Positions 17,526 through 25,093 of a stretch of DNA of 36,732 bases are shown in pieces. Source of the stretch: Butyrivibrio sp. (GTDB lineage: Bacteria; Bacillota; Clostridia; Lachnospirales; Lachnospiraceae); NCBI RefSeq assembly GCF_017433805.1, contig NZ_JAFRGN010000049.1, positions 1 to 36,732 on the forward strand. Direction: 5' to 3'. A model generated the notes under the pieces. The model had not been told where the DNA came from and did not search any database. It saw only the letters and a program-made list of their open reading frames with translations. The first letter of the stretch is position 1. The number at the start of each line of letters is the position of its first letter. The position numbers and the translations under genes were made by a program.

Positions 17526-17554
17526 TGGTCCTAGGGGACGGGGTTAGTGGTCCA
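17526..17554 (+). repeat. GGWCC-ended intergenic repeat, copy 3, overlapping a gene end
   Basis: A full 29-bp copy (TGGTCC ... GGTCCA). Its right end lies inside the 3' end of the next minus-strand gene and supplies that gene's final Met-Asp-His codons and TAA stop. Confidence 0.92.
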
Positions 17555-18380
17555 TTTCGATCCACGAAAAGAACTTGTCCAGTCCCTTGTTCTCCTCCCT
17601 TGTCTCCAGGAAAAGACCTGCTGTATACCAGGAATGTGTATTTTTCTCATCTTCTACACTGTAGAGCTCGCAGCTGTTTCCAAGCTCCCTGGCTCTGGCC
17701 GCAAAGTCCTCTGCACATTCATACTGCAAAAGACCATCATGCCTACTCTGAATAAGCAGCATAGGAATATGGTTCCTACTCATAAGTGAAACAGGCTCAG
17801 CCTCTTTCCTGTTATAGCCCTTACTAAAGAGCTGATTTAAAAGAATTCTGAGAGTCTTGGACTGATCCTGTCTGAAGCTGTAAGGGCCTCCAAAACCAAC
17901 GAATCCTATTATTGATGATATATCTACGTTGTAGTCTTTTTGCGCCTTTTCACTATAACACATAATGGACGTAAGGTGTGCCCCAGCTGATGGCCCCACA
18001 ACAATCACTTTTGAAGTATCTATATCTTTTTCCTTAAGATACTCAATTGCCTTGTTGTAACAGGCGCAGACATCCGCTATCTGAATGGGATACTTGTTCT
18101 TAGGTGAAAGCCTGTAGCCACCTGAAACAACTCTGTAGCCCGCATGTGAAATGTGTTGGCCCACATAGTCAAAATAGTCAGGATCTCCTGCATTCCAGCC
18201 GCCTCCATGAACCCAGTAGATGATCTTATCGCTCACAACCTTATCAGGCTCATAATATAGAAAATACTGGTCTTTATCCGAGCCGTAATCTACTCGCTCT
18301 GGCGTGGTGTATTTAGGTGCTGTACGAAGTTTCTTGAAAAGTCCAAAGTAGCTAAAGCTTTCCCTTAAATAATCATTCAT
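17544..18380 (-). CDS. Alpha/beta hydrolase, hormone-sensitive-lipase type esterase
   Basis: 278 residues, no signal peptide. The oxyanion motif H-G-G-G-W is at 58-62, the nucleophile elbow G-P-S-A-G-A-H at 129-135 (Ser131), and likely acid and base are Asp215 (R-H-D-G) and His249 (N-T-H-S-W). This is the carboxylesterase/HSL pattern; the substrate is unknown. Its ATG overlaps the stop of the nucleotidyltransferase gene before it (ATGA). Its last three residues and stop are encoded by a GGWCC repeat, so the original C-terminus may have been different. Confidence 0.88.
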   Translation of the reverse strand: MNDYLRESFSYFGLFKKLRTAPKYTTPERVDYGSDKDQYFLYYEPDKVVSDKIIYWVHGGGWNAGDPDYFDYVGQHISHAGYRVVSGGYRLSPKNKYPIQIADVCACYNKAIEYLKEKDIDTSKVIVVGPSAGAHLTSIMCYSEKAQKDYNVDISSIIGFVGFGGPYSFRQDQSKTLRILLNQLFSKGYNRKEAEPVSLMSRNHIPMLLIQSRHDGLLQYECAEDFAARARELGNSCELYSVEDEKNTHSWYTAGLFLETREENKGLDKFFSWIEMDH

Positions 18381-19234
18381 CTGTTGTCCCTACGTTTCTC
18401 CATAAATGCGCGAACTCTGCGTGCCTCATCAAGGTCAAGTGCAAAGTTCAGTTTCTCTGCAACATATATAGAAAGCTCCCCGAAAAAGTCGTACATCAAA
18501 AAGAGCTTATCCCACATATCCTCGTAGTCGCCACTTGCAAACATCCCCTCAAAGCGCGCCATCTCTTCCTCAGTAAGATAGTTCTTAAGATATTTACAGC
18601 AGGCGCCTGTGGTAACCTGGAAATCGTTGTCGATGCCAATCTTCCAATTGATCATCTTAAGGAACATATTCATCATGTACTCTTCCATCATGCGCTTAGC
18701 GTAATAGAACTCATGTCTGCAAAGTCCCTTGGTCACGTAATTACTGATCCAGCGAAATTCATTAACTGTTCCAAAGAATTCAAATTCACTCGGCTTTTTG
18801 ATGTAAAAGCACTCTTTGGAAGTGATGTCTACAAGCTGAGGAAAATTATCCTTGTTAATGAGTATTGTGCGAGGCTCATTAAATTCTGTCTGCTTATCAA
18901 TCTCGCTCACATCAATAAATGTCAGGTCAATTCTGTTGCCATCCTCGTACTGTGTAAGATATGCAAAGCGTGACCTGCCATTATAATCATAGGGCTCATC
19001 GTAGTAGTCATCAGGCATCTGCATGATAAGAATATCGCCAAAGCGCTTCATGTAGTCGTGATCTCTTGTAAACTCTCTGATGTCTGATACAAAAAAAGTT
19101 ATGTCAAAGTCGGAAAACTCATCGTGAACTGCTCCCTTGGTGACATTGGAGCCTTCCATTGTTGCAGCTCTAATGCGGTCATCCTCTGTCGCAGTTTTCA
19201 TAATAAGATCATACATTTCGTCGTAGGTTTTCAT
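18377..19234 (-). CDS. Aminoglycoside 6-adenylyltransferase (ANT(6)/AadE family) homologue
   Basis: 285 residues from the ATG at 19234, with AAGGA 10 bases upstream. A longer reading frame exists only because the preceding GGWCC repeat happens to begin with ATG. The nucleotidyltransferase core shows E-G-S (27-29) and the catalytic acid pair D-F-D (42-44) in F-S-D-F-D-I-T-F-F-V. Further on, W-K-I-G-I followed by D-F-Q-V and the K-Y-L-K-N-Y-L segment match the streptomycin adenylyltransferase family. Real resistance activity is not shown: many chromosomal members have unknown substrates. It is coupled to the esterase gene downstream. Confidence 0.88.
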   Translation of the reverse strand: MKTYDEMYDLIMKTATEDDRIRAATMEGSNVTKGAVHDEFSDFDITFFVSDIREFTRDHDYMKRFGDILIMQMPDDYYDEPYDYNGRSRFAYLTQYEDGNRIDLTFIDVSEIDKQTEFNEPRTILINKDNFPQLVDITSKECFYIKKPSEFEFFGTVNEFRWISNYVTKGLCRHEFYYAKRMMEEYMMNMFLKMINWKIGIDNDFQVTTGACCKYLKNYLTEEEMARFEGMFASGDYEDMWDKLFLMYDFFGELSIYVAEKLNFALDLDEARRVRAFMEKRRDNR

Positions 19235-19255
19235 AAAAGTCGTATCCTTCCAATA

Positions 19256-19284
19256 TGGACCACTAACCCCGTCCCCTAGGTCCA
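19256..19284 (-). repeat. GGWCC-ended intergenic repeat, copy 4
   Basis: A full 29-bp copy in minus orientation (TGGACC ... GGTCCA on the plus strand). It lies between the degV stop and the start of the nucleotidyltransferase gene. Confidence 0.92.
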
Positions 19285-19297
19285 TTACTGTAAAAAA

Positions 19298-20140
19298 TCA
19301 TTTATCAATGAACAGCACGCCAAGAGTACCTGGGCCACAGTGAGATGAAACAACGCTTCCTGCTCTGGTCTCCAGAATTTCGGCAAAAATCCCAAGACCT
19401 TCCAGGTATTCTTTAACATTTTTAACTATTTCTTTATCACATCCAGAGTGGGTTATAAATACTCGCTCCGGTCTTGCATTTTTCAAATCAGCTTCCATAT
19501 CCTTGACATAATCAAGTACATATTTCTTACTTGATCCGCGGTATTTCTTTTCCGGATGCATAGCACCGCCAGCTACCGCTATGCGTGGATGAAGCTTAAG
19601 TGCAGTCCCAAAAAGTGCAGCAAGGCCTGAGCAGCGCCCTCCCCTATACAGATATACAAGGGTATCTATAACAAAGCTGGCACGTACTTTATCTTTAAGA
19701 GCCTCTATTTCCTCAACAATCTCTTTGACCGTCTTTCCCTCTTTTACCAGTTCCGCAGCATGAACCACCAATAGTCCGATTCCAGTTGAAAGATTGGCCG
19801 AATCAATGACGTGAACCCTATCAGACATATCCATATCTTCTGCCGCAAGCTTCACATTGTTATAGCTTGCTGACATAGAAGAAGAGATAGTAAATATGAT
19901 GTACTCATCAGAGCTTGCAGGATCCAGATACTTAGAAATATCATCTATACCAGGTGCTGCAGTCTTAGGCGTCTCGCCATGTTCATCAGACCATTTGTAG
20001 AGTTCTTCAGGAGAAATATTGACTCCATCCAGATATTCATCATCTCCAAGTCTTACATAGAGCGGGATTATCCCTATATCGTATCTTTTAACCAATTCCT
20101 GCGACAGATCGCAGGTACTATCCGACAATACTTTTACCAT
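19298..20140 (-). CDS. DegV family fatty-acid-binding protein (FakB type)
   Basis: 280 residues. Family motifs: S-D-S-T-C-D-L near the N-terminus, F-T-I-S-S-S-M-S-A-S-Y-N (lipid carboxylate-binding serines, about 83-94), Y-L-Y-R-G-G-R-C-S-G, and the C-terminal G-S-V-V-S-S-H-C-G-P-G-T-L-G. DegV/FakB proteins carry a fatty acid for phosphorylation by FakA, feeding phospholipid synthesis; FakA is not in this window. A GGAGGAG site lies 5 bases before the ATG. Confidence 0.94.
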   Translation of the reverse strand: MVKVLSDSTCDLSQELVKRYDIGIIPLYVRLGDDEYLDGVNISPEELYKWSDEHGETPKTAAPGIDDISKYLDPASSDEYIIFTISSSMSASYNNVKLAAEDMDMSDRVHVIDSANLSTGIGLLVVHAAELVKEGKTVKEIVEEIEALKDKVRASFVIDTLVYLYRGGRCSGLAALFGTALKLHPRIAVAGGAMHPEKKYRGSSKKYVLDYVKDMEADLKNARPERVFITHSGCDKEIVKNVKEYLEGLGIFAEILETRAGSVVSSHCGPGTLGVLFIDK

Positions 20141-20182
20141 TTTTCTCCTCCGTAGACTTTCTCTGTTCCATTTATACTCCTC

Positions 20183-20782
20183 TCAATTGAGACGTCTTTT
20201 TATCTCATCAAGTTCTTCAATAGTAAATTCAATTGGCTTTGCATTATCAACAGCTATGGTGTGTGATTGCTCAAATGGAATGTTGTTACGCATAGCTATT
20301 AAAGTCATGATAACTGCGCCATGAGAAATAATCAAAAGGTTCTGGTCTGAAGAGGTATCATATTGTTCAAGGATATTGTCTAGTGCCTCAAACAGCCTCT
20401 CCATAACCATCTGATAAGATTCACCCTGAGGACTCTTGTTATAGCGCTTGTAGGAATTCCAGAGTCTTAATTCTTCCGGATATAAAGCCTCTATCTCTTC
20501 CCATGTGTGACCCTCAAACAGACCTAGGTTCATCTCTTCCAGACCGTTTACGACCTCAAAGCCAGTGTGGAAGTGCCAGTCAATTATCTGCGCAGTCTGC
20601 CTGGCACGAATCTGATAGCTTGTGTAGATCTTGGCAAAAGAGATATGGTTGTCCTGCAGATACTGGCACAGTTCATTAGCCTGAAGCATCCCGTTTTCAT
20701 TTAGCGGAATATCCGTGGTTCCCTGTACTTTCCTCATAATATTCCAATCAGTTTGTCCATGTCTGGCAAAATATATTTTCAT
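20183..20782 (-). CDS. Histidine phosphatase (phosphoglycerate-mutase-like)
   Basis: 199 residues. R-H-G-Q-T at 7-11 holds the phospho-accepting His8; R59 or R61, E82/E83 (G-L-E-E-M-N-L-G) and His154 (I-S-H-G) complete the site. Soluble; the substrate cannot be told from sequence (phosphosugars, cobalamin or nucleotide precursors are all known in the family). AGGAAAG precedes the ATG. It lies 42 bases upstream of degV in the same direction. Confidence 0.92.
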   Translation of the reverse strand: MKIYFARHGQTDWNIMRKVQGTTDIPLNENGMLQANELCQYLQDNHISFAKIYTSYQIRARQTAQIIDWHFHTGFEVVNGLEEMNLGLFEGHTWEEIEALYPEELRLWNSYKRYNKSPQGESYQMVMERLFEALDNILEQYDTSSDQNLLIISHGAVIMTLIAMRNNIPFEQSHTIAVDNAKPIEFTIEELDEIKRRLN

Positions 20783-20827
20783 TTTGTCTTTCCTGTTTTT
20801 CTCATATATCCCAATGAGTTTGTTTTA

Positions 20828-21349
20828 TTACTTGCTTGCCGAGTAAAAGTGATATAGACGCTCTTCCTCGTCGTATATGTCTTTATACATTCGAGTATCT
20901 AATAGCTTGAATCCCGCTTTCTCTGCGGTTTTGCAGGAAGCAATATTCTCATCAAGAATGGTAGCTATTATCTCTTTTTCATCATAGTGTTGGAAAAAGT
21001 ATTCAAGATATGCTCTAACTGCCTCGGTTGCAAGGCCATGCTGCCTGTACTCTGCGCCGATGCCGTAGCAGATACCTATTTTTCCAGTATCCTCATAATA
21101 GGTATTTCCCACAGTTCCAATGACTCTTTCATCATCCTTAAGACATATAATACTGCAAATATAGTCTGCTCTGGGGTCATCTGCCTCTGACAATTTGATT
21201 GCTTCATTGATCCATTCATCTATCCACTCTGAACAGTCCGCATCAAATCCAAGTTCAGAAAAGCTACCATCTTTTGCCATATCAGCTAGTAGCTTCTCGT
21301 CACCCTTTTGAATTGATCTGATGATAAGTCTTTCGGTTTCTATTCTCAT
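20828..21349 (-). CDS. GNAT acetyltransferase, RimJ/RimL type
   Basis: 173 residues. It starts M-R-I-E-T-E-R-L-I-I-R, typical of the RimJ/RimL branch, with the acetyl-CoA motif A-E-Y-R-Q-H-G-L-A-T-E-A-V at about 99-111 and N-I-A-S-C-K-T-A-E-K-A-G-F-K further on. The acceptor is unknown. AAGGG lies about 10 bases upstream of the ATG. Confidence 0.88.
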   Translation of the reverse strand: MRIETERLIIRSIQKGDEKLLADMAKDGSFSELGFDADCSEWIDEWINEAIKLSEADDPRADYICSIICLKDDERVIGTVGNTYYEDTGKIGICYGIGAEYRQHGLATEAVRAYLEYFFQHYDEKEIIATILDENIASCKTAEKAGFKLLDTRMYKDIYDEEERLYHFYSASK

Positions 21350-21374
21350 GGAATCACAGCCCTTCTAACACTTT

Positions 21375-21860
21375 TTAGCATCTCTCATCCGAAACGATAT
21401 GCTCGACGCAATCATGCTCAGATTGTAAGTACTCCTTCATAAATGTAGGGAAAGCCTTGTATTTATCCAGCTCAGCAATTGGGAGCCAATACATATTTTC
21501 TTTTACGCCCTGAGTGAAACTGTTACTGTTAAGTTCTCTGGTGCCTCTTGATTTCATCACGAAGTATAAAGCAATCTCATGACAATCCATATCCTTAAGT
21601 GCGCCCATATTATCAGCAAAAAAGTTCTCATGGATGACGGCGAGATGATCAATCTCATAATGGATTCCTGTCTCCTCGAAGACTTCTCTTTTAACTGCGT
21701 CCTCAGCTGTCTCTCCCATGTGAACTGCGCCGCCGATTGAATAGTAATAATCATCCTTCTCATTGCCGGCAAATAACACGTAGCCATCCTCTACAATGAT
21801 TGCAGCTGCGCGGTATCTAAACCACTTGTTGTCCTTGGTAAATCCACAATTATATTCCAT
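21375..21860 (-). CDS. Nudix hydrolase
   Basis: 161 residues from ATG 21860, where AGAGGG is 4 bases upstream; the longer frame would need a TTG start. A full Nudix box runs from Gly44 to Ile66 (G-x5-E50-x7-R58-E59-V-F-E62-E63-T-G-I). The N-terminus (N-K-W-F-R-Y-R-A-A-A-I-I) looks like that of Ap4A- or NTP-pyrophosphatase-type Nudix enzymes. Substrate unknown. Confidence 0.9.
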   Translation of the reverse strand: MEYNCGFTKDNKWFRYRAAAIIVEDGYVLFAGNEKDDYYYSIGGAVHMGETAEDAVKREVFEETGIHYEIDHLAVIHENFFADNMGALKDMDCHEIALYFVMKSRGTRELNSNSFTQGVKENMYWLPIAELDKYKAFPTFMKEYLQSEHDCVEHIVSDERC

Positions 21861-21915
21861 AAAACCCTCTAGATATTTCAATTATGCTAACGCTATATTT
21901 CATATAGCTCCGTAA

Positions 21916-22662
21916 TTATTTCTTTGCCCTGAGCGCCATGTATGCTGGTATGTTCATATCGTGTAGCCTGCCGGAACCATTTGTATCTTCAAATAACTCA
22001 ATCAACGTAAATCCTGCTTCAAGCTGGCCACCCAGCTGTTCTTCAAGGGTATGAGAAAACTGCATTCCGTCATCTTCCTCTTCTAACATTTTCCTATATA
22101 CTTCATTTGTAAGAGGGTCGAAAGGAAGGGCATTCACTATCTCTTTTTCCTCTAGATCAACAATGTAATTGATGTAGTAGTCAACCCCTGACAAAAGAGA
22201 TCCACCCTTCTTCAATACGCGGTAGCACTCCTTCCAAATAGGCTTAACCTCTTTAACATAACAATTGGAAACAGGATGGAAAATCAGATCAAACTCCTCA
22301 TCCTCAAAAGGAAGTCTCTTTGTCATGTCAGCTCTGACAATTCGTATATCATAGCCCTCTCGTACAGAAACCAGCTTCTCACTCTCCAGCTGTTTCTCCG
22401 AATAATCAAGCACAGTACATTCTGCTCCTAGCGCAGCAAAAATAGGCATCTGCTGGCCACCGCCACTGGCAAGGCCGAGAACTTTTTTACCCTTCAGATT
22501 TCCAAACCAATGGTGCGGAACATTCTTGGTCGGTGTGAGAACAACGTCCCAGTTTCCTTCTTTGGCCTGTAAAAAGACTTCATGGCTGATTGGCTTGCCC
22601 CATTCCCAGCCATCTTCTATCCATCTATCAATTGTAGCTGCATTTATATCCTGATAATTCAT
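21916..22662 (-). CDS. SAM-dependent class I methyltransferase
   Basis: 248 residues. Motif I is V-L-G-L-A-S-G-G-G-Q-Q (61-71), with the acidic residue D86 in V-L-D-Y-S and motif IV around F-D-L-I-F-H-P (124-130), followed by L-K-K-G-G-S-L. The fold fits small-molecule methyltransferases of the UbiE/YcgJ kind. Target unknown. GGAGGG precedes the start. It is the first gene of a run MT, Nudix, GNAT, phosphatase, degV in the same direction. Confidence 0.88.
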   Translation of the reverse strand: MNYQDINAATIDRWIEDGWEWGKPISHEVFLQAKEGNWDVVLTPTKNVPHHWFGNLKGKKVLGLASGGGQQMPIFAALGAECTVLDYSEKQLESEKLVSVREGYDIRIVRADMTKRLPFEDEEFDLIFHPVSNCYVKEVKPIWKECYRVLKKGGSLLSGVDYYINYIVDLEEKEIVNALPFDPLTNEVYRKMLEEEDDGMQFSHTLEEQLGGQLEAGFTLIELFEDTNGSGRLHDMNIPAYMALRAKK

Positions 22663-22683
22663 AACTCATCCCTCCGCAAAAAA

Positions 22684-22712
22684 TGGACCACTAACCCCGT
22701 CCCCTAGGACCA
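22684..22712 (-). repeat. GGWCC-ended intergenic repeat, copy 5, fused to a gene remnant
   Basis: A full 29-bp copy ending GGACCA. On the minus strand it continues the open frame of a truncated HIT gene and supplies its stop codon. Confidence 0.92.
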
Positions 22713-22774
22713 TTTACCAGAAATGGATTCTTGCCCTCTATTGTTTCCTTAACTCTTTCACATACACCGCACAT
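22691..22774 (-). pseudogene. N-terminal stub of a HIT-family hydrolase cut off by the GGWCC repeat
   Basis: A 27-codon frame with a good AAAGGGG site 8 bases before its ATG and only 12 bases after the HAD gene. Its first 20 residues read M-C-G-V-C-E-R-V-K-E-T-I-E-G-K-N-P-F-L-V, which matches the opening of Lachnospiraceae HIT-type (Ap4A hydrolase-like) proteins (M-C-x-x-C-E-R-I ... G-x-N-P-Y-F-V, from memory). The next codons come from the 29-bp repeat (N-G-P-R-G-R-G-stop). The catalytic H-x-H-x-H region is missing and is not found next to it, so the gene was truncated at the repeat. Confidence 0.65.
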
Positions 22775-22786
22775 ATATATTCCCCT

Positions 22787-23443
22787 TTACATTTTATCTA
22801 AGTATTTAATAACATCATTCAAATTATCCAGAACTATCTCCGCCAGCTCATGCATTTCATCGTTGGCAGGAAGGAGATCTGGAACCATGATCGTCCGTAG
22901 ACCTCCCGAAGTTGCAGAACGGATTCCGTTATAAGAGTCCTCAATCGCATAAGCATCTTCTGGCTTAACTCCTATTTTCTCACAGGCAAAAAGGTATATC
23001 TCAGGATGAGGCTTACTGTGAGTCACCATGTCACCTGTAACGATCTCATCAAAGTATTCTAAAAGCCCAGCTTCACTTAGACGCCTGATAACTGATGTCT
23101 TCTTGGTTGAAGTCGCCAAGGCAATCTTCTTGTTAGAACTCTTAAGATAATCAAGGATCTCGCGAACTCCGCTCTTTATTGGGAGCCTGCCGCCATCATA
23201 TTTAGCGTGGAAAAGAGCTGAAGCCTGCTTATCAAACTCATCAAAAGGAAAGTCCTCTCCATAAGCTTCCAGCATGATTTCTCGTGTCTTCTGAAGATTC
23301 ACACCGATGCAAGCATGGAAATGTTCTTCCATAAATTCCATGCCCATCTTCTCAGCCTGCTCAATCCAGCATTCCATGATTGCTCTTTCGGAGTCAAAAA
23401 TAATTCCATCCATATCAAAAACTACTGCATCATAATTTTTCAT
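22787..23443 (-). CDS. HAD-superfamily phosphatase, beta-phosphoglucomutase-like
   Basis: 218 residues. Nucleophile and acid are Asp10 and Asp12 (F-D-M-D-G); motif II is A-T-S-T (110-113), motif III lysine K144 (H-S-K-P-H-P), motif IV E168-D169 (I-E-D-S-Y-N-G). The helical cap at about 16-85 is the C1 type of beta-phosphoglucomutase and related sugar phosphatases. AAAGG lies 8 bases before the ATG. Confidence 0.9.
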   Translation of the reverse strand: MKNYDAVVFDMDGIIFDSERAIMECWIEQAEKMGMEFMEEHFHACIGVNLQKTREIMLEAYGEDFPFDEFDKQASALFHAKYDGGRLPIKSGVREILDYLKSSNKKIALATSTKKTSVIRRLSEAGLLEYFDEIVTGDMVTHSKPHPEIYLFACEKIGVKPEDAYAIEDSYNGIRSATSGGLRTIMVPDLLPANDEMHELAEIVLDNLNDVIKYLDKM

Positions 23444-23464
23444 TTTTATGCCTTTCGGTATATT

Positions 23465-23983
23465 TTACTGTACTCTTGTGTAATACTCATTTTTTAATAC
23501 CATGTTGCACCTGCTCCATGATTCATCTTTGTAAGTAAAGGCATTCTCTGTTGTACCACTTTCTTTAAACCCGGCCTTGAGATAGCATCTCTTTGCTCTT
23601 TCATTTTCCGGAAACACGCATAGCCAGAGAGATTTTGCTCCTGTTTTCTCAAAAGAATGCTTGGCTATGAGCTGTAGCATTTCTCCTGCTACGCCCTTGC
23701 CCCTATACTCAGGATCAACCACAACAAACTTGAGCATTCCCCTGTTTGTCTCGTCATCTTTGGAGTAGCAAAAGAACCCCACTGGCTTGTCATCATCCAA
23801 AGCTGCTATATACGCAGTATCTCCGTATTGCGCTTTTTTCGCTGCAAGGACATTAGCAAAATCCTCTTTTTCAAGCGGGTATTGGAAATAGTTTGCGCAC
23901 CACATAGCATGCGTTCTTTCATCTGTTACCCAGTTTTTAATTACATCAAAGTCCCTATCGAGGTTGAATTCTATAAGCTTCAT
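23465..23983 (-). CDS. GNAT acetyltransferase
   Basis: 172 residues from the ATG at 23983, where the domain begins (M-K-L-I-E-F-N-L-D-R-D-F). An ATG at 24004 is possible but neither has an ideal ribosome binding site. Acetyl-CoA motif V-V-V-D-P-E-Y-R-G-K-G-V-A-G-E-M is at about 86-101, then N-E-R-A-K-R-C-Y-L-K-A-G-F. Acceptor unknown. It is 21 bases upstream of the HAD gene and follows array 1. Confidence 0.85.
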   Translation of the reverse strand: MKLIEFNLDRDFDVIKNWVTDERTHAMWCANYFQYPLEKEDFANVLAAKKAQYGDTAYIAALDDDKPVGFFCYSKDDETNRGMLKFVVVDPEYRGKGVAGEMLQLIAKHSFEKTGAKSLWLCVFPENERAKRCYLKAGFKESGTTENAFTYKDESWSRCNMVLKNEYYTRVQ

Positions 23984-24080
23984 CCTTGTTACACTTTCTA
24001 ACATTTAAATTGATTGTAAAACTATCTTTCCTGATTATAGTGATTATCATAAACTCACTCTTCTATATCTTGGCCGATCT

Positions 24081-24245
24081 TACGTGAAATTCATCCTTTT
24101 TATACTGTATCTAACGTATTTTTCAGGATTTTTTCAGTAGAATTACGTGAACATCACAGTTATTCATATCCATCTCACGTATTCATACCCACTTTTTATA
24201 CAAAAACTACGTGAAAAATATAAATTATTGAACGTTACCCACGTA
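24081..24245. repeat. Dyad array 1: six alternating TACGTGA / TCACGTA motifs, about 32 bp apart
   Basis: Motif starts and orientations: 24081 (+), 24112 (-, TAACGTA), 24144 (+), 24175 (-), 24208 (+), 24239 (-, CCACGTA). Steps are 31, 32, 31, 33 and 31, so the full dyad repeats every 63-64 bp. Spacers of 24-26 bases differ from one another. The segments from a minus motif to the next plus motif can fold into hairpins with T-rich/A-rich inner arms. It lies 32 bases after the stop of the CPBP gene. The rest of this 294-base gap (from 23984) holds nothing else I can identify except a perfect palindrome CCGATATCGG at 24251-24260. Confidence 0.85.
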
Positions 24246-24277
24246 GAGAGCCGATATCGGTACCTTACAAACTCCGA

Positions 24278-25057
24278 TTAGTTACTTACAACATTGCTCT
24301 TACTTCTTTTTAAACTAGTATTATTCCAATTTCTCTTTACCAGAACAATAGCAATTACAATGATCAACACTCTACAGCCATAGGAAACATAGGCATTCCC
24401 GCCCACTGCCAGCTGTGAAAAGACATTTATCAGCGCATGGGTCATGGCGCATAACCACAGGCTTCCTGTGACGTTGAAGATTGATGATAGAATGAAACAA
24501 TTGATCAACAAGCCGATTAGGAACGGGATCGGGTCCACAACATCCATTGTTCCTTCCACATAGAAGTATGCAAAATGCCATATTGCCCAGGACACAAAGG
24601 TACATAAAGTCGCAAGCACAAAGTCCCAGCGCTCCTGAAGTGCCGGCTGAAAGAAGTATCTCCAGCCTATCTCCTCGATTCCTCCAAACAGAAGCGCCCT
24701 GAAGAATAGAATAACAGGCGCGTACCAGATAGAAATATTAAGCCCGCCTCCAAATAAAAGTGAAAAGAAATCCAGAAACAGAAACAAAAATGCAAGCAGG
24801 TAAGATCTTGGTTTCTGCGCTACATTAAAAAAGTCTCTAAGTATCTGAGTTAGCTTTATCTTTTTATACTTAATGGAAACAACAGCTCCCCACAGAGCAG
24901 ATGAGATCCCGCCTACAGCAATAGCAAGCATTCCAAGTGGCGTCGTATAGTCAACTGCTACGCCACTTCTTCTCAGCACAAATACTAGCAGACATACAAG
25001 AATAATCTGCCCCAGCGCTCCGACTAGATATAGATTAATAGCTTTGTTATGACTCAT
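24278..25057 (-). CDS. CPBP intramembrane metalloprotease
   Basis: 259 residues from ATG 25057, with GGGGGAATTA just upstream; the ATG four codons earlier lies inside that site's neighbourhood and is unlikely. Seven to eight membrane helices. The Abi/CPBP catalytic motifs are present: E128-E129-x3-R133 (G-I-E-E-I-G-W-R), H161 (W-A-I-W-H-F) and H207-x3-N211 (T-H-A-L-I-N). Such proteases process prenylated proteins or protect against self-made bacteriocins in some bacteria; the role here is unknown. Confidence 0.9.
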   Translation of the reverse strand: MSHNKAINLYLVGALGQIILVCLLVFVLRRSGVAVDYTTPLGMLAIAVGGISSALWGAVVSIKYKKIKLTQILRDFFNVAQKPRSYLLAFLFLFLDFFSLLFGGGLNISIWYAPVILFFRALLFGGIEEIGWRYFFQPALQERWDFVLATLCTFVSWAIWHFAYFYVEGTMDVVDPIPFLIGLLINCFILSSIFNVTGSLWLCAMTHALINVFSQLAVGGNAYVSYGCRVLIIVIAIVLVKRNWNNTSLKRSKSNVVSN

Positions 25058-25093
25058 TAATTCCCCCATATAGACATCTGTATTGCATAAGTC

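Noticed and set aside
19235-19285. Longer N-terminus for the ANT(6)-like protein starting inside the GGWCC repeat
   Set aside because: Codons come from the repeat, no ribosome binding site precedes that ATG, and a good site precedes the ATG at 19234. The same reasoning removed repeat-derived starts for the GNAT at 31466-31906 and TraX.
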